Shown here: one piece after another, positions 8,778-18,163 of the stretch
How the letters are laid out: the number at the start of each line of letters is the position of its first letter
Position numbering within the stretch: the first letter of the stretch is position 1
Origin: Flavobacteriales bacterium
Lineage (GTDB): Bacteria > Bacteroidota > Bacteroidia > Flavobacteriales_D > Sanyastnellaceae
Assembly (NCBI GenBank): GCA_018402085.1
Contig: JAGYJM010000002.1
Coordinates: 1,116,001 to 1,180,000 of the forward strand
Length of the DNA: 64,000 bases
Direction of reading: 5' to 3'
Translations under genes and position numbers: made by a program
The notes under the pieces: model-generated
What the model saw: the letters and a program-made list of their open reading frames with translations, nothing else
What the model was told of the DNA's origin: nothing
Database searches by the model: none

Positions 8778-9398
8778 CTACCTTGCTACCTCGCTAATCA
8801 GTGCCGCAAACTCCTCCTGGAACATCTTGCCTTTATCAACGGCGTACCACTTTTGCACTTTCTCCGCGAACTTGAGGTACTCTGGTTTGGGCTCTGCTAA
8901 GGCTTTGTACTCCTCGACCATTTGTTGAGCCTGAGCCGGACGAGGTCCCCAGGTGAATTCGACCTCGTTCTTGTCGTTGAGGGCCATCAGCTTCGGGATG
9001 CCACGTCCGCCATTGGTTAGAAACTCATCCATAATATCGAGATGCTCATCTCGCAGGATGATTTTCAGATCAATATTCGGATTGCGTTCTGCGAGCATGT
9101 GGATCAAGGGCACATTTTGTGCTGCATCCCCACACCAGGGCTCAGACAATACCATCCAGCGCTTTTGCGCTGAAATAGACTCGATAGCCTCAATGAGTCC
9201 CTCATGATTGATGGCAAGCGTCTTCAGGATGCGATCCATGCGCCGCAGGTTGAGCTTTGTGAAGTTGACGAGCAACTCACTCTGATTGGGACCGCTGGTG
9301 CGTTTTTCAGCGACGAGTTGGCGGGTAAAATCGAGGTATTCGGCAAAGGTCATCGCATCTTCTTGCGAACCGTTGAGGTAGGCGAGCAGGTTTCTCAT
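8778..9398 (-). CDS. Thioredoxin family protein
   Basis: LSEPWCGDAAQNVPLIHML thioredoxin-like motif and GRGIPKLMALN cis-Pro region. Likely start MRNLLAYLNG at 9398. Confidence 0.82.
   Translation of the reverse strand: MRNLLAYLNGSQEDAMTFAEYLDFTRQLVAEKRTSGPNQSELLVNFTKLNLRRMDRILKTLAINHEGLIEAIESISAQKRWMVLSEPWCGDAAQNVPLIHMLAERNPNIDLKIILRDEHLDIMDEFLTNGGRGIPKLMALNDKNEVEFTWGPRPAQAQQMVEEYKALAEPKPEYLKFAEKVQKWYAVDKGKMFQEEFAALISEVAR
9153..9172 (-). repeat. GATG-tailed hairpin element (copy 5, in thioredoxin-family CDS)
   Basis: Plus: CATC-CAGCGC-TTTT-GCGCTG; minus CDS reads ISAQKRWM. Confidence 0.85.
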
Positions 9399-9521
9399 GG
9401 GGCAAAGGTACAGTCTCACGGCATAACGGTCTATCGGTCAAATGGTAGATGAGTTAATGTATCTGTGAGTTTTCCGGTTTCCCCGTCAGCCCGTTCGACT
9501 GTAAGACTGTAACTTCGCGCC

Positions 9522-10340
9522 ATGCAATATGAAGGAAACCTGCGAAAAATGGGCACATCGCTTGAAGGCGATGAGGCTCAATACCACCTGAGACTGTTTG
9601 ATATTCTCGATGCGAAAGACGAAGTGACGATCAATGCATGGGTAGGGAAGGAGATTGCACTTGAGTGGCTTGAGGAGATCCATTGCGTGGTTACCGGCAA
9701 GAAGATCAAGAAGACTTTTGGTGAAGGCATGAGCTACGACGCTTTTCGTTCATCGCCAATGGCCGTTGAAAGCATTGTACGTCCGGAACTCAGCCGTATC
9801 CACGAAGGCATCGCGCTGCGCGATAAAGAGTGGGAAGAAAAACACCATAACCAACCGCATTACGTGTACCTCTCGCTGACCTCTGAAGTGAAGGTAGGGG
9901 TGACCCGTACGGTTAACATCCCGCACCGATGGATCGATCAAGGTGCGGTGCAGGCAATTATACTTGCCGAGACTCCCTACCGCCAGTTGGCCGGACAAAT
10001 CGAGGTAGACCTGAAATCATTGTTTGCTGACAAAACCAACTGGCGCAACATGCTCAAGAACCTCTATGATGAAACCACAGATCTGTTGGGCGAGAAAGAG
10101 CAGGTGCTCATGAATTTTCCTGAACAGTACTATGATTTTGTTTCCGATGATGATCAGGTGCACTACTTCAATTATCCTGTATTGCAATACCCTGACAAGG
10201 TCAAAAGCCAGAAGCTCGAGAAAGTCGGCAAAATAGAAGGCAAATTGCTCGGTATCAAAGGGCAATACCTCCTCTTTGACCAAGACCGGGTCATCAATAT
10301 CCGCAGCCACGCCGGCTACCGTGTTCGTTTGACAGTCTGA
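9522..10340 (+). CDS. DUF2797 domain-containing protein
   Basis: Full-length ORF MQYEGNLRKM...; central VYLSLTSEVKVGVTRTVNIPHRWIDQGAVQAIILAETPYRQLAGQIE resembles DUF2797. Confidence 0.75.
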   Translation: MQYEGNLRKMGTSLEGDEAQYHLRLFDILDAKDEVTINAWVGKEIALEWLEEIHCVVTGKKIKKTFGEGMSYDAFRSSPMAVESIVRPELSRIHEGIALRDKEWEEKHHNQPHYVYLSLTSEVKVGVTRTVNIPHRWIDQGAVQAIILAETPYRQLAGQIEVDLKSLFADKTNWRNMLKNLYDETTDLLGEKEQVLMNFPEQYYDFVSDDDQVHYFNYPVLQYPDKVKSQKLEKVGKIEGKLLGIKGQYLLFDQDRVINIRSHAGYRVRLTV

Positions 10341-10520
10341 TGGTCTGATGGTCTGATGGTCTTATGGTCTTATGGTCTTACGGTATTACGGTAGACAAGT
10401 CCATATATCGATCAGAATCCTGTATTCCCGGTTTTCTGAAATCGTCCATGCGTCCATGCGTCCATGCGTCCATAAGTCCATAAGTCGATCGGTCGATCAG
10501 TCCATCGTCTATGCTCAAAA
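10329..10520. repeat. Degenerate short tandem repeats (TCTGATGG / GTCTTATG and GTCCATGC / GTCCATAA series)
   Basis: Direct reading: gtctgatggtctgatggtctgatggtcttatggtcttatggtcttacggtattacgg, then gtccatgcgtccatgcgtccatgcgtccataagtccataagtcgatcggtcgatcagtcc. Confidence 0.85.
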
Positions 10521-10636
10521 TCACCGCCTCCACACTCAATTTGCCGCCATCCACGATCTACCGTCTACCATCCATGCGTACAATTGCTTAAATTCGGGTT
10601 TTACATTGTAAGCCTGTATTTGACCAAACGCAACGG

Positions 10637-12601
10637 ATGAACCGCAAAACACATATTTCGCTGCTCGTGATGTTTCTGACTGCCGGAGTACTCGTACTCG
10701 CCGGCTGGAGTTCGCTTGATCAGCAGCCGCACTTTCACAGCGAAGAAGATATCGCCATGTTTCGTTCTATTGCGGGTGAACTGCCCAGCGGTGAAAACGA
10801 GCTGTTTGCGGCTTCCGGCAATTGCGCCGGCTGTCATGGGCATGACATCCAGGGGGTCGGAAATGTGACCGAAAGCGGTTGGGACGTAAATCCAACTGAC
10901 TACTGGAGGGCATCCATCATGGCAAATTCGGCTAAAGACCCATTCTGGCAGGCAAAAGTGACGCATGAGGTTGCTGTAAATCCAGATCATCAGCTTATCC
11001 TCGAAGATAAGTGTACCTCATGCCACGCGCCACTTGGTCACTTCAACGCGCATTACATGGGCGCCGCACACTACACCTTCGCCGAGATGCTCGAAGACAG
11101 CATCGCCCTCGACGGTGTGAGCTGCAATGCTTGTCACCAGCAGTCGCCGGAAGGACTTGGAGACACTTTCTCCGGAGAACTAAATTTTTCGGTCGATACC
11201 GTCTGGGGACCTTTCGGCGGAGGAGAGGGTGAAGACCCGATCATCGGTCAGCCCATGGCAGCGTTCGTAGGTTTTGAACCGGTTTTCGGAGAACATGTGC
11301 GCACCTCGGAGATGTGCGCAGGCTGCCACACGCTCATCACAGAAACCGTAGACCTCGATGGAGAACCCACAGGCGGTAAGTTTGTCGAACAGGCGACTTA
11401 CCACGAGTGGCTGAACTCGGCCTTCGCAGAAGAAGGAAATACCCTCGAAGCTGAATGCCAGGCCTGTCACATGCCCACACTCGATGAAGAAGTGCTGATC
11501 TCAGCCAACTACTCGTGGCTGCCGCCCCGTGGACCCATCGGACTTCATTACATGGTGGGCGGTAACAGTTTCATGCTGCAAATGATGAAAGAGAATATCG
11601 ATTTGCTCGGTATCGACGCAACAGAGGCGCAGTTCGATACTTCGATCTACCACACGCTCGATATGCTCCAAAATCAAACAGCGCTGCTGGCGGTTGAAGA
11701 AGGCACCATCCTTAATGATTCCATGGAGTTCTCAGTACATATTGAGAACCTGGCCGGACATAAATTCCCGTCGGGATATCCCGCACGCCGTGCTTTCCTC
11801 GAGTTTATCGCACTCAATGAAAGCGGTGACACGCTCTTCCACAGCGGTCAATTGCAGGAAGATTACGAGGTATTCGGACATAACGAAACCTACGAGCCAC
11901 ACTATGACGTGATCACGAGCGAAGAACAAGTGCAGATCTATGAACAGGTACTCGGCGACGTGAACGGAGATGTCACCACCGTATTGGTGCGTGCCGCCAC
12001 GCCTCTGAAAGACAATCGACTCGTTCCGAAGGGGTTCTCAATGTCGCACAGTGTGTATGATACCACCGAGATCGCCGGGCTTGCGCTCAATGACCTCAAC
12101 TTTAATTACGAAGGAGGCCTCGAAGGCAGTGGTACTGATGAATTAACCTATCGCATTCCGCTCGAAGGCTATGAGGGCAACCTTGACGTTCAGGTGCGCC
12201 TTTGGTACCAGTCGTCTCCTCCGAAATGGAACGAAGAAATGTTCGCTTACAGCACGCCTGAAATCGATCTCTTCAAAGACCTCTATTTTGAACAAGGCGC
12301 AGCTCCGGTATTGATCGATGAGAATGGTATCTCGGTGAGCGCGGTGTATGTTGAGCGCCAAAAGTCTCCTGCCGCTGTGCGCATTTATCCGAACCCTACT
12401 TATGACGGACGTGTATTCTTTGAAACCACCTCGAGTGTACCTGAACGAGTAGAGGTGTACAGCCTGAATGGTCAGCTCATCAGCAGCCTGAATGGCGAAG
12501 CATTGCGCAGTGGTATCACGCTGCCGGAGCTGCCAGGAACCTATCTCATTGCGATTTACCTCAACGGTAAGGTGCACACAGAAAAAGTGATTCGTCTCTG
12601 A
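10637..12601 (+). CDS. Secreted multiheme cytochrome c-like protein with T9SS type A sorting domain
   Basis: Five CxxCH motifs (CAGCH, CTSCH, CNACH, CAGCH, CQACH). C-terminus IYPNPTYDGRVFFETTSSVPERVEVYSLNGQLIS...GTYLIAIYLNGKVHTEKVIRL. Confidence 0.85.
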   Translation: MNRKTHISLLVMFLTAGVLVLAGWSSLDQQPHFHSEEDIAMFRSIAGELPSGENELFAASGNCAGCHGHDIQGVGNVTESGWDVNPTDYWRASIMANSAKDPFWQAKVTHEVAVNPDHQLILEDKCTSCHAPLGHFNAHYMGAAHYTFAEMLEDSIALDGVSCNACHQQSPEGLGDTFSGELNFSVDTVWGPFGGGEGEDPIIGQPMAAFVGFEPVFGEHVRTSEMCAGCHTLITETVDLDGEPTGGKFVEQATYHEWLNSAFAEEGNTLEAECQACHMPTLDEEVLISANYSWLPPRGPIGLHYMVGGNSFMLQMMKENIDLLGIDATEAQFDTSIYHTLDMLQNQTALLAVEEGTILNDSMEFSVHIENLAGHKFPSGYPARRAFLEFIALNESGDTLFHSGQLQEDYEVFGHNETYEPHYDVITSEEQVQIYEQVLGDVNGDVTTVLVRAATPLKDNRLVPKGFSMSHSVYDTTEIAGLALNDLNFNYEGGLEGSGTDELTYRIPLEGYEGNLDVQVRLWYQSSPPKWNEEMFAYSTPEIDLFKDLYFEQGAAPVLIDENGISVSAVYVERQKSPAAVRIYPNPTYDGRVFFETTSSVPERVEVYSLNGQLISSLNGEALRSGITLPELPGTYLIAIYLNGKVHTEKVIRL

Positions 12602-12652
12602 TAACTGCGGTTTAATCATAAGATTCAGGCGGTTCTTTGGTATCTTTAGGGT

Positions 12653-13987
12653 ATGAAACGAATCCTCTTGCTTACCCTGCCAGCGCTTTTTCTGATCACT
12701 GAATTGGCGGCCCAGTTTCAAGTTGGTCATACCACTGTGACCTTTACAGACCCTGATCGCAATAACCGGGAGATTCTGACTGAAATCTACTACCCTGCAA
12801 ACGCAGGAGGTGATGACGTTGAGGCCGCTGATGGCCAGTTTCCTGTGATTGTTTTTGGCCACGGATTCGTGATGGTTTGGTCAGCTTACGAAAACATCTG
12901 GGAGCACCTCGTGCCTCAGGGCTATATCATGGCTTTTCCACGTACCGAGGGCAATCTCTTCCCGAATCATCAAGCTTTCGGACTCGATCTTGCTTTCCTC
13001 ACAACGGAGATGGAGGCCTTCGGTGCAGACGCTTCAAGCATTCTCTTTCAACATGTCGCACCTGAATCTGCCGTGATGGGGCATAGTATGGGCGGTGGTT
13101 GTTCTTTTCTCGCCGCAGAAGCGGCGGATGTTAACGCGGTCGTCGGACTCGCACCTGCTGAAACCAGTACTTCAGCGATTGCCGCAGCAGCAAACGTCAC
13201 GGCTCCCACGCTCGTATTGTCAGGAGCCGCCGATGGGGTCACTCCGCCTGAAGATCATCACATCCTGATCTACAACGCTGCCGCCGCGGCATGCAAACAC
13301 CTTGTAAGCATCGAAGAAGGTTCACATTGTTACTTCGCCAATTCAAATTTCAATTGCGATTTCGGTGAGTTCAACCCTGGTGACATCAGCCGAGAACAGC
13401 AGCAGCAGATCATGAATGACCTGCTTGACCCCTGGCTTGAGCAACACCTCAAAGGAAGTTGTACCGCATACGCTGAATTCATTGCCGCAGTTGATGCAGA
13501 ACCGCTCACCAGTCTCGAAGGCAGCTGCGATGCATCCTCATTAGAACTTGATACACCGGTCGTAACCATCACCGATTGTCACCCGGTGCTTCAGACAGCA
13601 ACTGCAGAAGTAAGTATCCCATGGAGTGGCGATGCTGCACCGCAGTGGCTGGTGAACGGTGAAGCAATCGTCGACGATCAATCTCCACTCGTGGTCACCC
13701 TCGCTGAGCTTCCGGCAGAAGGACAGTCAATCGACTTGGCTCTTGCCAACGGTGCATGCGAATGGACTTTCCCGGCTGCTGTTACACTGCCTGATGGTTG
13801 TGAAATCATCTTCGGTTGTACATATACCGCATCCACTAATTACAATCCTGATGCGAATGTAGATGATGGTTCGTGTGATCTGATCACCGGCAACCCCACC
13901 TGCCTCGGTGATCTGAACATTGACGGAGTAGTCAACTCGAATGATCTCCTCTTGTTTCTGTCAACCTTTGGTACAACTTGCGAGTAA
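12653..13987 (+). CDS. Secreted alpha/beta hydrolase (dienelactone hydrolase/PAF-AH-like) with GCTxxxxxNYNPDAxxDDGSC repeat and dockerin-like C-terminus
   Basis: Signal peptide, GHSMGGG nucleophile elbow, GCTYTASTNYNPDANVDDGSC, CLGDLNIDGVVNSNDLLLFLSTFGTTCE*. Confidence 0.82.
   Translation: MKRILLLTLPALFLITELAAQFQVGHTTVTFTDPDRNNREILTEIYYPANAGGDDVEAADGQFPVIVFGHGFVMVWSAYENIWEHLVPQGYIMAFPRTEGNLFPNHQAFGLDLAFLTTEMEAFGADASSILFQHVAPESAVMGHSMGGGCSFLAAEAADVNAVVGLAPAETSTSAIAAAANVTAPTLVLSGAADGVTPPEDHHILIYNAAAAACKHLVSIEEGSHCYFANSNFNCDFGEFNPGDISREQQQQIMNDLLDPWLEQHLKGSCTAYAEFIAAVDAEPLTSLEGSCDASSLELDTPVVTITDCHPVLQTATAEVSIPWSGDAAPQWLVNGEAIVDDQSPLVVTLAELPAEGQSIDLALANGACEWTFPAAVTLPDGCEIIFGCTYTASTNYNPDANVDDGSCDLITGNPTCLGDLNIDGVVNSNDLLLFLSTFGTTCE
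13111..13130 (+). repeat. GATG-tailed hairpin element (copy 6, in hydrolase CDS)
   Basis: CGCCGC-AGAA-GCGGCG-GATG; encodes LAAEAADV. Confidence 0.85.
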
Positions 13988-14047
13988 TCCTCTCGCTGTT
14001 GCGCGTGAATCGTATAAGGTTGTATATTTTGCCCTCAAAAGGATGGT

Positions 14048-14548
14048 ATGAAGTATTTTTTTGGGGCCTTGTCCCTCGCCCTTCTACTCGCTGCTTGCGG
14101 TACGACAGAAACCTACAAATTTACGTACGAGGCTGAATTTGTGCTCGAAGGTCCGCTGTTTGAAGGACCCAATACCGGGCAGGAGACAGTGAACGAGGCG
14201 CTTGATGCGTGGTTAAAAGAAAATAATTTGCTTAAGGGTCAATTATCTAATGTACAGCTTGTTATGGCTGAAGTGAGTAAAGATCCTGCGCTCGAGGCCG
14301 GCTTGGTAACAGATGCTGGCCTGACTTTTGCAGCAGATCAATTGGATATGGTCACGGCGGCTACATTGAACCCGTTTCCGACGGATGCCTCCAGCGGAAG
14401 CATGAAAGTGAGTGAAGAGGCTGAGCTTACCCCATTCTTTGAGCAAGAGTCGTTTATACTACTGCTCGATCTTGGGTTGAGTGAAGATCTTTATGACAAT
14501 TACGTGGCCAAAGCCAATCTCGAATTTGAAGTAACGGTTATTAAATAA
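14048..14548 (+). CDS. Hypothetical lipoprotein
   Basis: Lipobox-like LALLLAACGTTETY; no family recognised. Confidence 0.65.
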   Translation: MKYFFGALSLALLLAACGTTETYKFTYEAEFVLEGPLFEGPNTGQETVNEALDAWLKENNLLKGQLSNVQLVMAEVSKDPALEAGLVTDAGLTFAADQLDMVTAATLNPFPTDASSGSMKVSEEAELTPFFEQESFILLLDLGLSEDLYDNYVAKANLEFEVTVIK

Positions 14549-14554
14549 CGAAGT

Positions 14555-15022
14555 ATGAAACGAATGCACATTCTTTTCGGCCTGGTTGCCGGTATGTTTT
14601 TGATGTTGAACTGCGCAAAAGCGCAGGATGAAGGTGACCGTCTGACCGGTGTTTGGGAGCCAAGCAACGGCCGCGCCCGTGTGAAAGTAGATAAGATCGG
14701 AAATAAATACTACGGACGTATCGTCTGGCTGAAAGAAGCAAATGATCCGGAAACAGGAGAGCCTCGAACCGATGTCAATAACCCTGACCCCGCTCTTCGC
14801 GATGCGCCACTTCGCGGATATCGAATGCTGAAAGATTTTGAGTACACCGGTAAAAACACCTGGGAGAAGGGTACCATTTATGACCCCATCAACGGAAGTA
14901 CCTACAATTGCGTGATCAAAATGACCGATGAAAACACACTCGATATTCGTGGATATATCGGTGTAGAGGCCTTCGGACGCACTGATGTCTGGAAGCGACT
15001 TAAGATTCCTTCCAGAAAGTAA
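14555..15022 (+). CDS. DUF2147 domain-containing protein
   Basis: LTGVWEPSNGRARVKVDKIGNKYYGRIVWLKEANDPETGEPRTDVNNPDPALRDAPLRGYRMLKDFEYTGKNTWEKGTIYDPINGSTYNC. Confidence 0.9.
   Translation: MKRMHILFGLVAGMFLMLNCAKAQDEGDRLTGVWEPSNGRARVKVDKIGNKYYGRIVWLKEANDPETGEPRTDVNNPDPALRDAPLRGYRMLKDFEYTGKNTWEKGTIYDPINGSTYNCVIKMTDENTLDIRGYIGVEAFGRTDVWKRLKIPSRK
14611..14630 (+). repeat. GATG-tailed hairpin element (copy 7, in DUF2147 CDS at end of signal peptide)
   Basis: CTGCGC-AAAA-GCGCAG-GATG; encodes NCAKAQDE. Confidence 0.85.
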
Positions 15023-15034
15023 TAGCCCGAACGG

Positions 15035-16144
15035 ATGATGAAAGTGTGGAGATTAGTCACACTGTTGCTGGCGCTTTGGCCCGGAACAGTGCTTTTTGCC
15101 CAGGAACCTGACGCTCAGGAAGAAGAAGAGATCGATTGGAGCATGTACGATGACCTCGAATTCGCTGACGAAGGTGCAAAGCGTTTTTGTTCTTCGAAAA
15201 TCAACGGATTACGTCCTGCGCAACTCATCAGCATTGGATATGACGTTCAGGGACCGTTCAGCATCACTGCCGGTGCCTTTGGAGAAGGGGAGAGTGCCTT
15301 CAGTGAGCACACCCGCAATGTAAGCCTGGCACATGGTATGCGCGTATTCACAAATGTGCCGGTAATCTCACGCAACAACATTATCATTCAGGCCGGTGTT
15401 AACCACTGGGATCAACAATTTATTTTCGACGACAATCCTGCCGCAGACGCTGAAATGCATCCGCTATTTCGCTCCCTGGAGTACGGCGGATTGCGCACTA
15501 CGGGGGTGAATACCACGATTTTTAAACCGTTCAACGAAGAGCAGTTTGTGCTCTTACAGGCATCGTATGACATCAACGGTAACTACCGCTGGGGTAGCTT
15601 TCAATCACCTCAATATGCTACCTGGTCTGCCGCAGCCCTCTGGGGTAAGCGCGTTTCAGATACCAGGCAGTGGGCGGTAGGGCTCTCACGTACTTACCGA
15701 GCAGGAGAGTTGAATTATATTCCGGTTTTCCTGTTCAACTGGACGTCTCGAGACAATAAATGGGGAACTGAACTCTTGCTTCCCGCCCGCGGTCATGTGC
15801 GTTACTCTTTCAATCCTCGATCGCTGCTATTTGCCGGCTGGGAGCTCGAAGGAAACAGCTACCGTCTGAACAATGGCGGCATCGACTTTGGTGAGGGTGT
15901 TGATGAAGTGCATTTGCGTCGCAGCGAATTGCGCTTCCGTCTGATTTATGAGCGCTCACTCATCAACTTCATCTGGATCTCATTCCAGGCCGGATACCGT
16001 GTCAACTATCTCTTTGACGTAGATGAACTCGAAGGTGGCGATGAGTTTTTCAGAGGCTTTTTCGGCGACCAACCTTTCCTGTTTCAAAACGATATCGGTA
16101 ACCCGCTTTACTTCAATGTGAGCATCAATCTGGTGAGTCCGTAG
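15035..16144 (+). CDS. Hypothetical outer-membrane beta-barrel-like protein (DUF6268-like)
   Basis: Signal peptide (LLLALWPGTVLFAQE) and alternating aromatic beta-strand pattern; family assignment tentative. Confidence 0.55.
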   Translation: MMKVWRLVTLLLALWPGTVLFAQEPDAQEEEEIDWSMYDDLEFADEGAKRFCSSKINGLRPAQLISIGYDVQGPFSITAGAFGEGESAFSEHTRNVSLAHGMRVFTNVPVISRNNIIIQAGVNHWDQQFIFDDNPAADAEMHPLFRSLEYGGLRTTGVNTTIFKPFNEEQFVLLQASYDINGNYRWGSFQSPQYATWSAAALWGKRVSDTRQWAVGLSRTYRAGELNYIPVFLFNWTSRDNKWGTELLLPARGHVRYSFNPRSLLFAGWELEGNSYRLNNGGIDFGEGVDEVHLRRSELRFRLIYERSLINFIWISFQAGYRVNYLFDVDELEGGDEFFRGFFGDQPFLFQNDIGNPLYFNVSINLVSP

Positions 16145-16151
16145 CTGATCG

Positions 16152-16171
16152 CATCCGCCGTTTTTACGGCG
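16152..16171 (-). repeat. GATG-tailed hairpin element (copy 8, intergenic)
   Basis: Plus: (CG)CATC-CGCCGT-TTTT-ACGGCG. Confidence 0.85.
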
Positions 16172-16207
16172 TGAAGAAAATTCTGATATAGCAGAGAAGA
16201 TGCATTT

Positions 16208-16227
16208 CAGCGCAAAAGCGCTGGATG
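16208..16227 (+). repeat. GATG-tailed hairpin element (copy 9, intergenic)
   Basis: CAGCGC-AAAA-GCGCTG-GATG. Confidence 0.85.
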
Positions 16228-16230
16228 GGT

Positions 16231-18120
16231 CTACTCTTTCTTCTTAACCACTTCAACGTCAAGTTGATCAAAGCTTGAATTACGGCTCTTGTACTCCGGA
16301 ACGATCTGCTTTAGCTTGCGAACAAGTGAGGTATTGTCTTGTCCGTCAAACAACCCGATCAGTTCGTTGACCTCCGAACGGATGTGCTCCCAGCTTTGCG
16401 GTCGAACTTTCGCTTTGAGAATCTTAGGATGATGGGTCGAAATGGTTCCCTCTTCTTTCGCAAGCAGCTCTTCGTAAAGCTTCTCACCCGGACGAAGTCC
16501 GGTAATGCGAATCTCAATATCGCGATCAAGTTCTAGTCCGCTCAAACGGATCATCTTCTTCGCCAGGTCATAGATATTGACAGAATCACCCATGTCAAAA
16601 AGGAAGATCTCGCCTCCTCGTCCCATCGTACCTGCCTCCAGCACCAACTCAACCGCTTCAGGGATGGTCATGAAATAGCGGGTCACCTCGGCATGTGTGA
16701 CGGTAATGGGGCCTCCCTGCTCGATCTGACGCTTAAAAAGTGGAATCACAGAACCATTTGAGCCCAGCACATTGCCAAATCGGGTGGTGATGAAAGCACA
16801 GTCAGTGGTACCATCGAGAGACTGGCAATACATTTCAGCCACGCGCTTACTGGCGCCCATCACACTTGTTGGATTCACTGCTTTATCGGTTGAGATGAGT
16901 ACAAATCGGCCAACGCCGAAACTCACTGCGCAGTCAGCCACGTTGCGTGTGCCGAGCACGTTCGCCAGAATTGACTCCGAAGGATTCTCCTCCATCAAGG
17001 GCACGTGTTTGTATGCTGCGGCGTGAAAGACGATTTCCGGCTTGAAGGCCTCCATTAGGCGTTGCACCCGTTGGCGCTGGCGCACATCACCGATGACAAA
17101 TTCACAGCTCTCAGCAACCCCTCCGGCCTTGAGTTCAAGTTCGAGCTCATAAAGAGGAGATTCTGCCTGATCAAAGAGGATAAGCTGCGCAGGGTGATAG
17201 CCGGTGAGCTGTCGTGCCAGCTCACTGCCTATGCTCCCGGCAGCACCGGTGACCAGTACCCGCTTTCCTTCCACCATTTTTCGTACCTCGGGGTTGTCGA
17301 TTTTAATGGCTGATCGGCCAAGAAGGTCTTCGATACGGATCTCCCTGATCTGACGAAGGCTCAGCTCACCGTTGATCCAGCGGCGCACAGGCGGAACGTT
17401 GAGCACTTTTACGTCATAGGCAAGCGCAAGATCGATAAGCTCAGACTTGCGCGATGCTTCAAGGTTCTGCACGCTGATGATCATCTGATCCACTTTACCC
17501 TGAGAGAAAAACTCTTCCAGTTTGGAGCTGTGGTAGATGCTGGTTCCTTCGATTTTTTTACCAGATCGTTTTTTGTCATCATCAAAAAAGGCGACCACAT
17601 TGGTTCCTGACTGGCTGTCGCGATCGATGGCCCGTTTGGTGATGAGAGCGGCTTCACCGGCTCCGAAGATGGCCACATTACTCTTTGATTTCATCGGAGA
17701 CTTGAGCTCGAGATAAACCACCTTCACGGAAATCCGGCTGGCGATCATAACGAATAGGGTAGCCAGAAATTCGATGACAACGATCGAGTAGGGGATGAAG
17801 AACCTACCGTCAACAAGGTGAAACCTTAGCTGATTGGCAATGGCAAATAGAATGGTGCCGCCCAGGAGGGTGGTGAAAATCCGCTGAGCATCCTGCGTGC
17901 TGGTATAACGTATGATACCGGCGTAGGTCTTGCCAAGGTAAAAGCTCATTGCCCGAACGACCAGAAAGATCGGGAAAAAGGTCAGCGCCAGATCGATTTC
18001 ATTTGCGGGCGGATGGAATTCAAACCGCACAAGGTACGCTGCGGCAAATGACAGCGAACAAATGAGGAGATCGATCAGAAAGATGATCCACCGCGGAGTA
18101 TTCTGATTCGGAATTAGCAT
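16231..18120 (-). CDS. Membrane-bound nucleoside-diphosphate sugar epimerase/dehydratase (CapD/FlaA1/WbpM-like)
   Basis: N-terminal TM helices, CoA-binding-like GAGEAA, VTGAAGSIGSELARQL, HAAAYKHVPLMEENPSE, STDKAVNPTSVMGASKR. Confidence 0.93.
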   Translation of the reverse strand: MLIPNQNTPRWIIFLIDLLICSLSFAAAYLVRFEFHPPANEIDLALTFFPIFLVVRAMSFYLGKTYAGIIRYTSTQDAQRIFTTLLGGTILFAIANQLRFHLVDGRFFIPYSIVVIEFLATLFVMIASRISVKVVYLELKSPMKSKSNVAIFGAGEAALITKRAIDRDSQSGTNVVAFFDDDKKRSGKKIEGTSIYHSSKLEEFFSQGKVDQMIISVQNLEASRKSELIDLALAYDVKVLNVPPVRRWINGELSLRQIREIRIEDLLGRSAIKIDNPEVRKMVEGKRVLVTGAAGSIGSELARQLTGYHPAQLILFDQAESPLYELELELKAGGVAESCEFVIGDVRQRQRVQRLMEAFKPEIVFHAAAYKHVPLMEENPSESILANVLGTRNVADCAVSFGVGRFVLISTDKAVNPTSVMGASKRVAEMYCQSLDGTTDCAFITTRFGNVLGSNGSVIPLFKRQIEQGGPITVTHAEVTRYFMTIPEAVELVLEAGTMGRGGEIFLFDMGDSVNIYDLAKKMIRLSGLELDRDIEIRITGLRPGEKLYEELLAKEEGTISTHHPKILKAKVRPQSWEHIRSEVNELIGLFDGQDNTSLVRKLKQIVPEYKSRNSSFDQLDVEVVKKKE

Positions 18121-18163
18121 GCGAAGCTAAGATAGCAGAAAGCACAGGTGTTAACCCTAAGCA

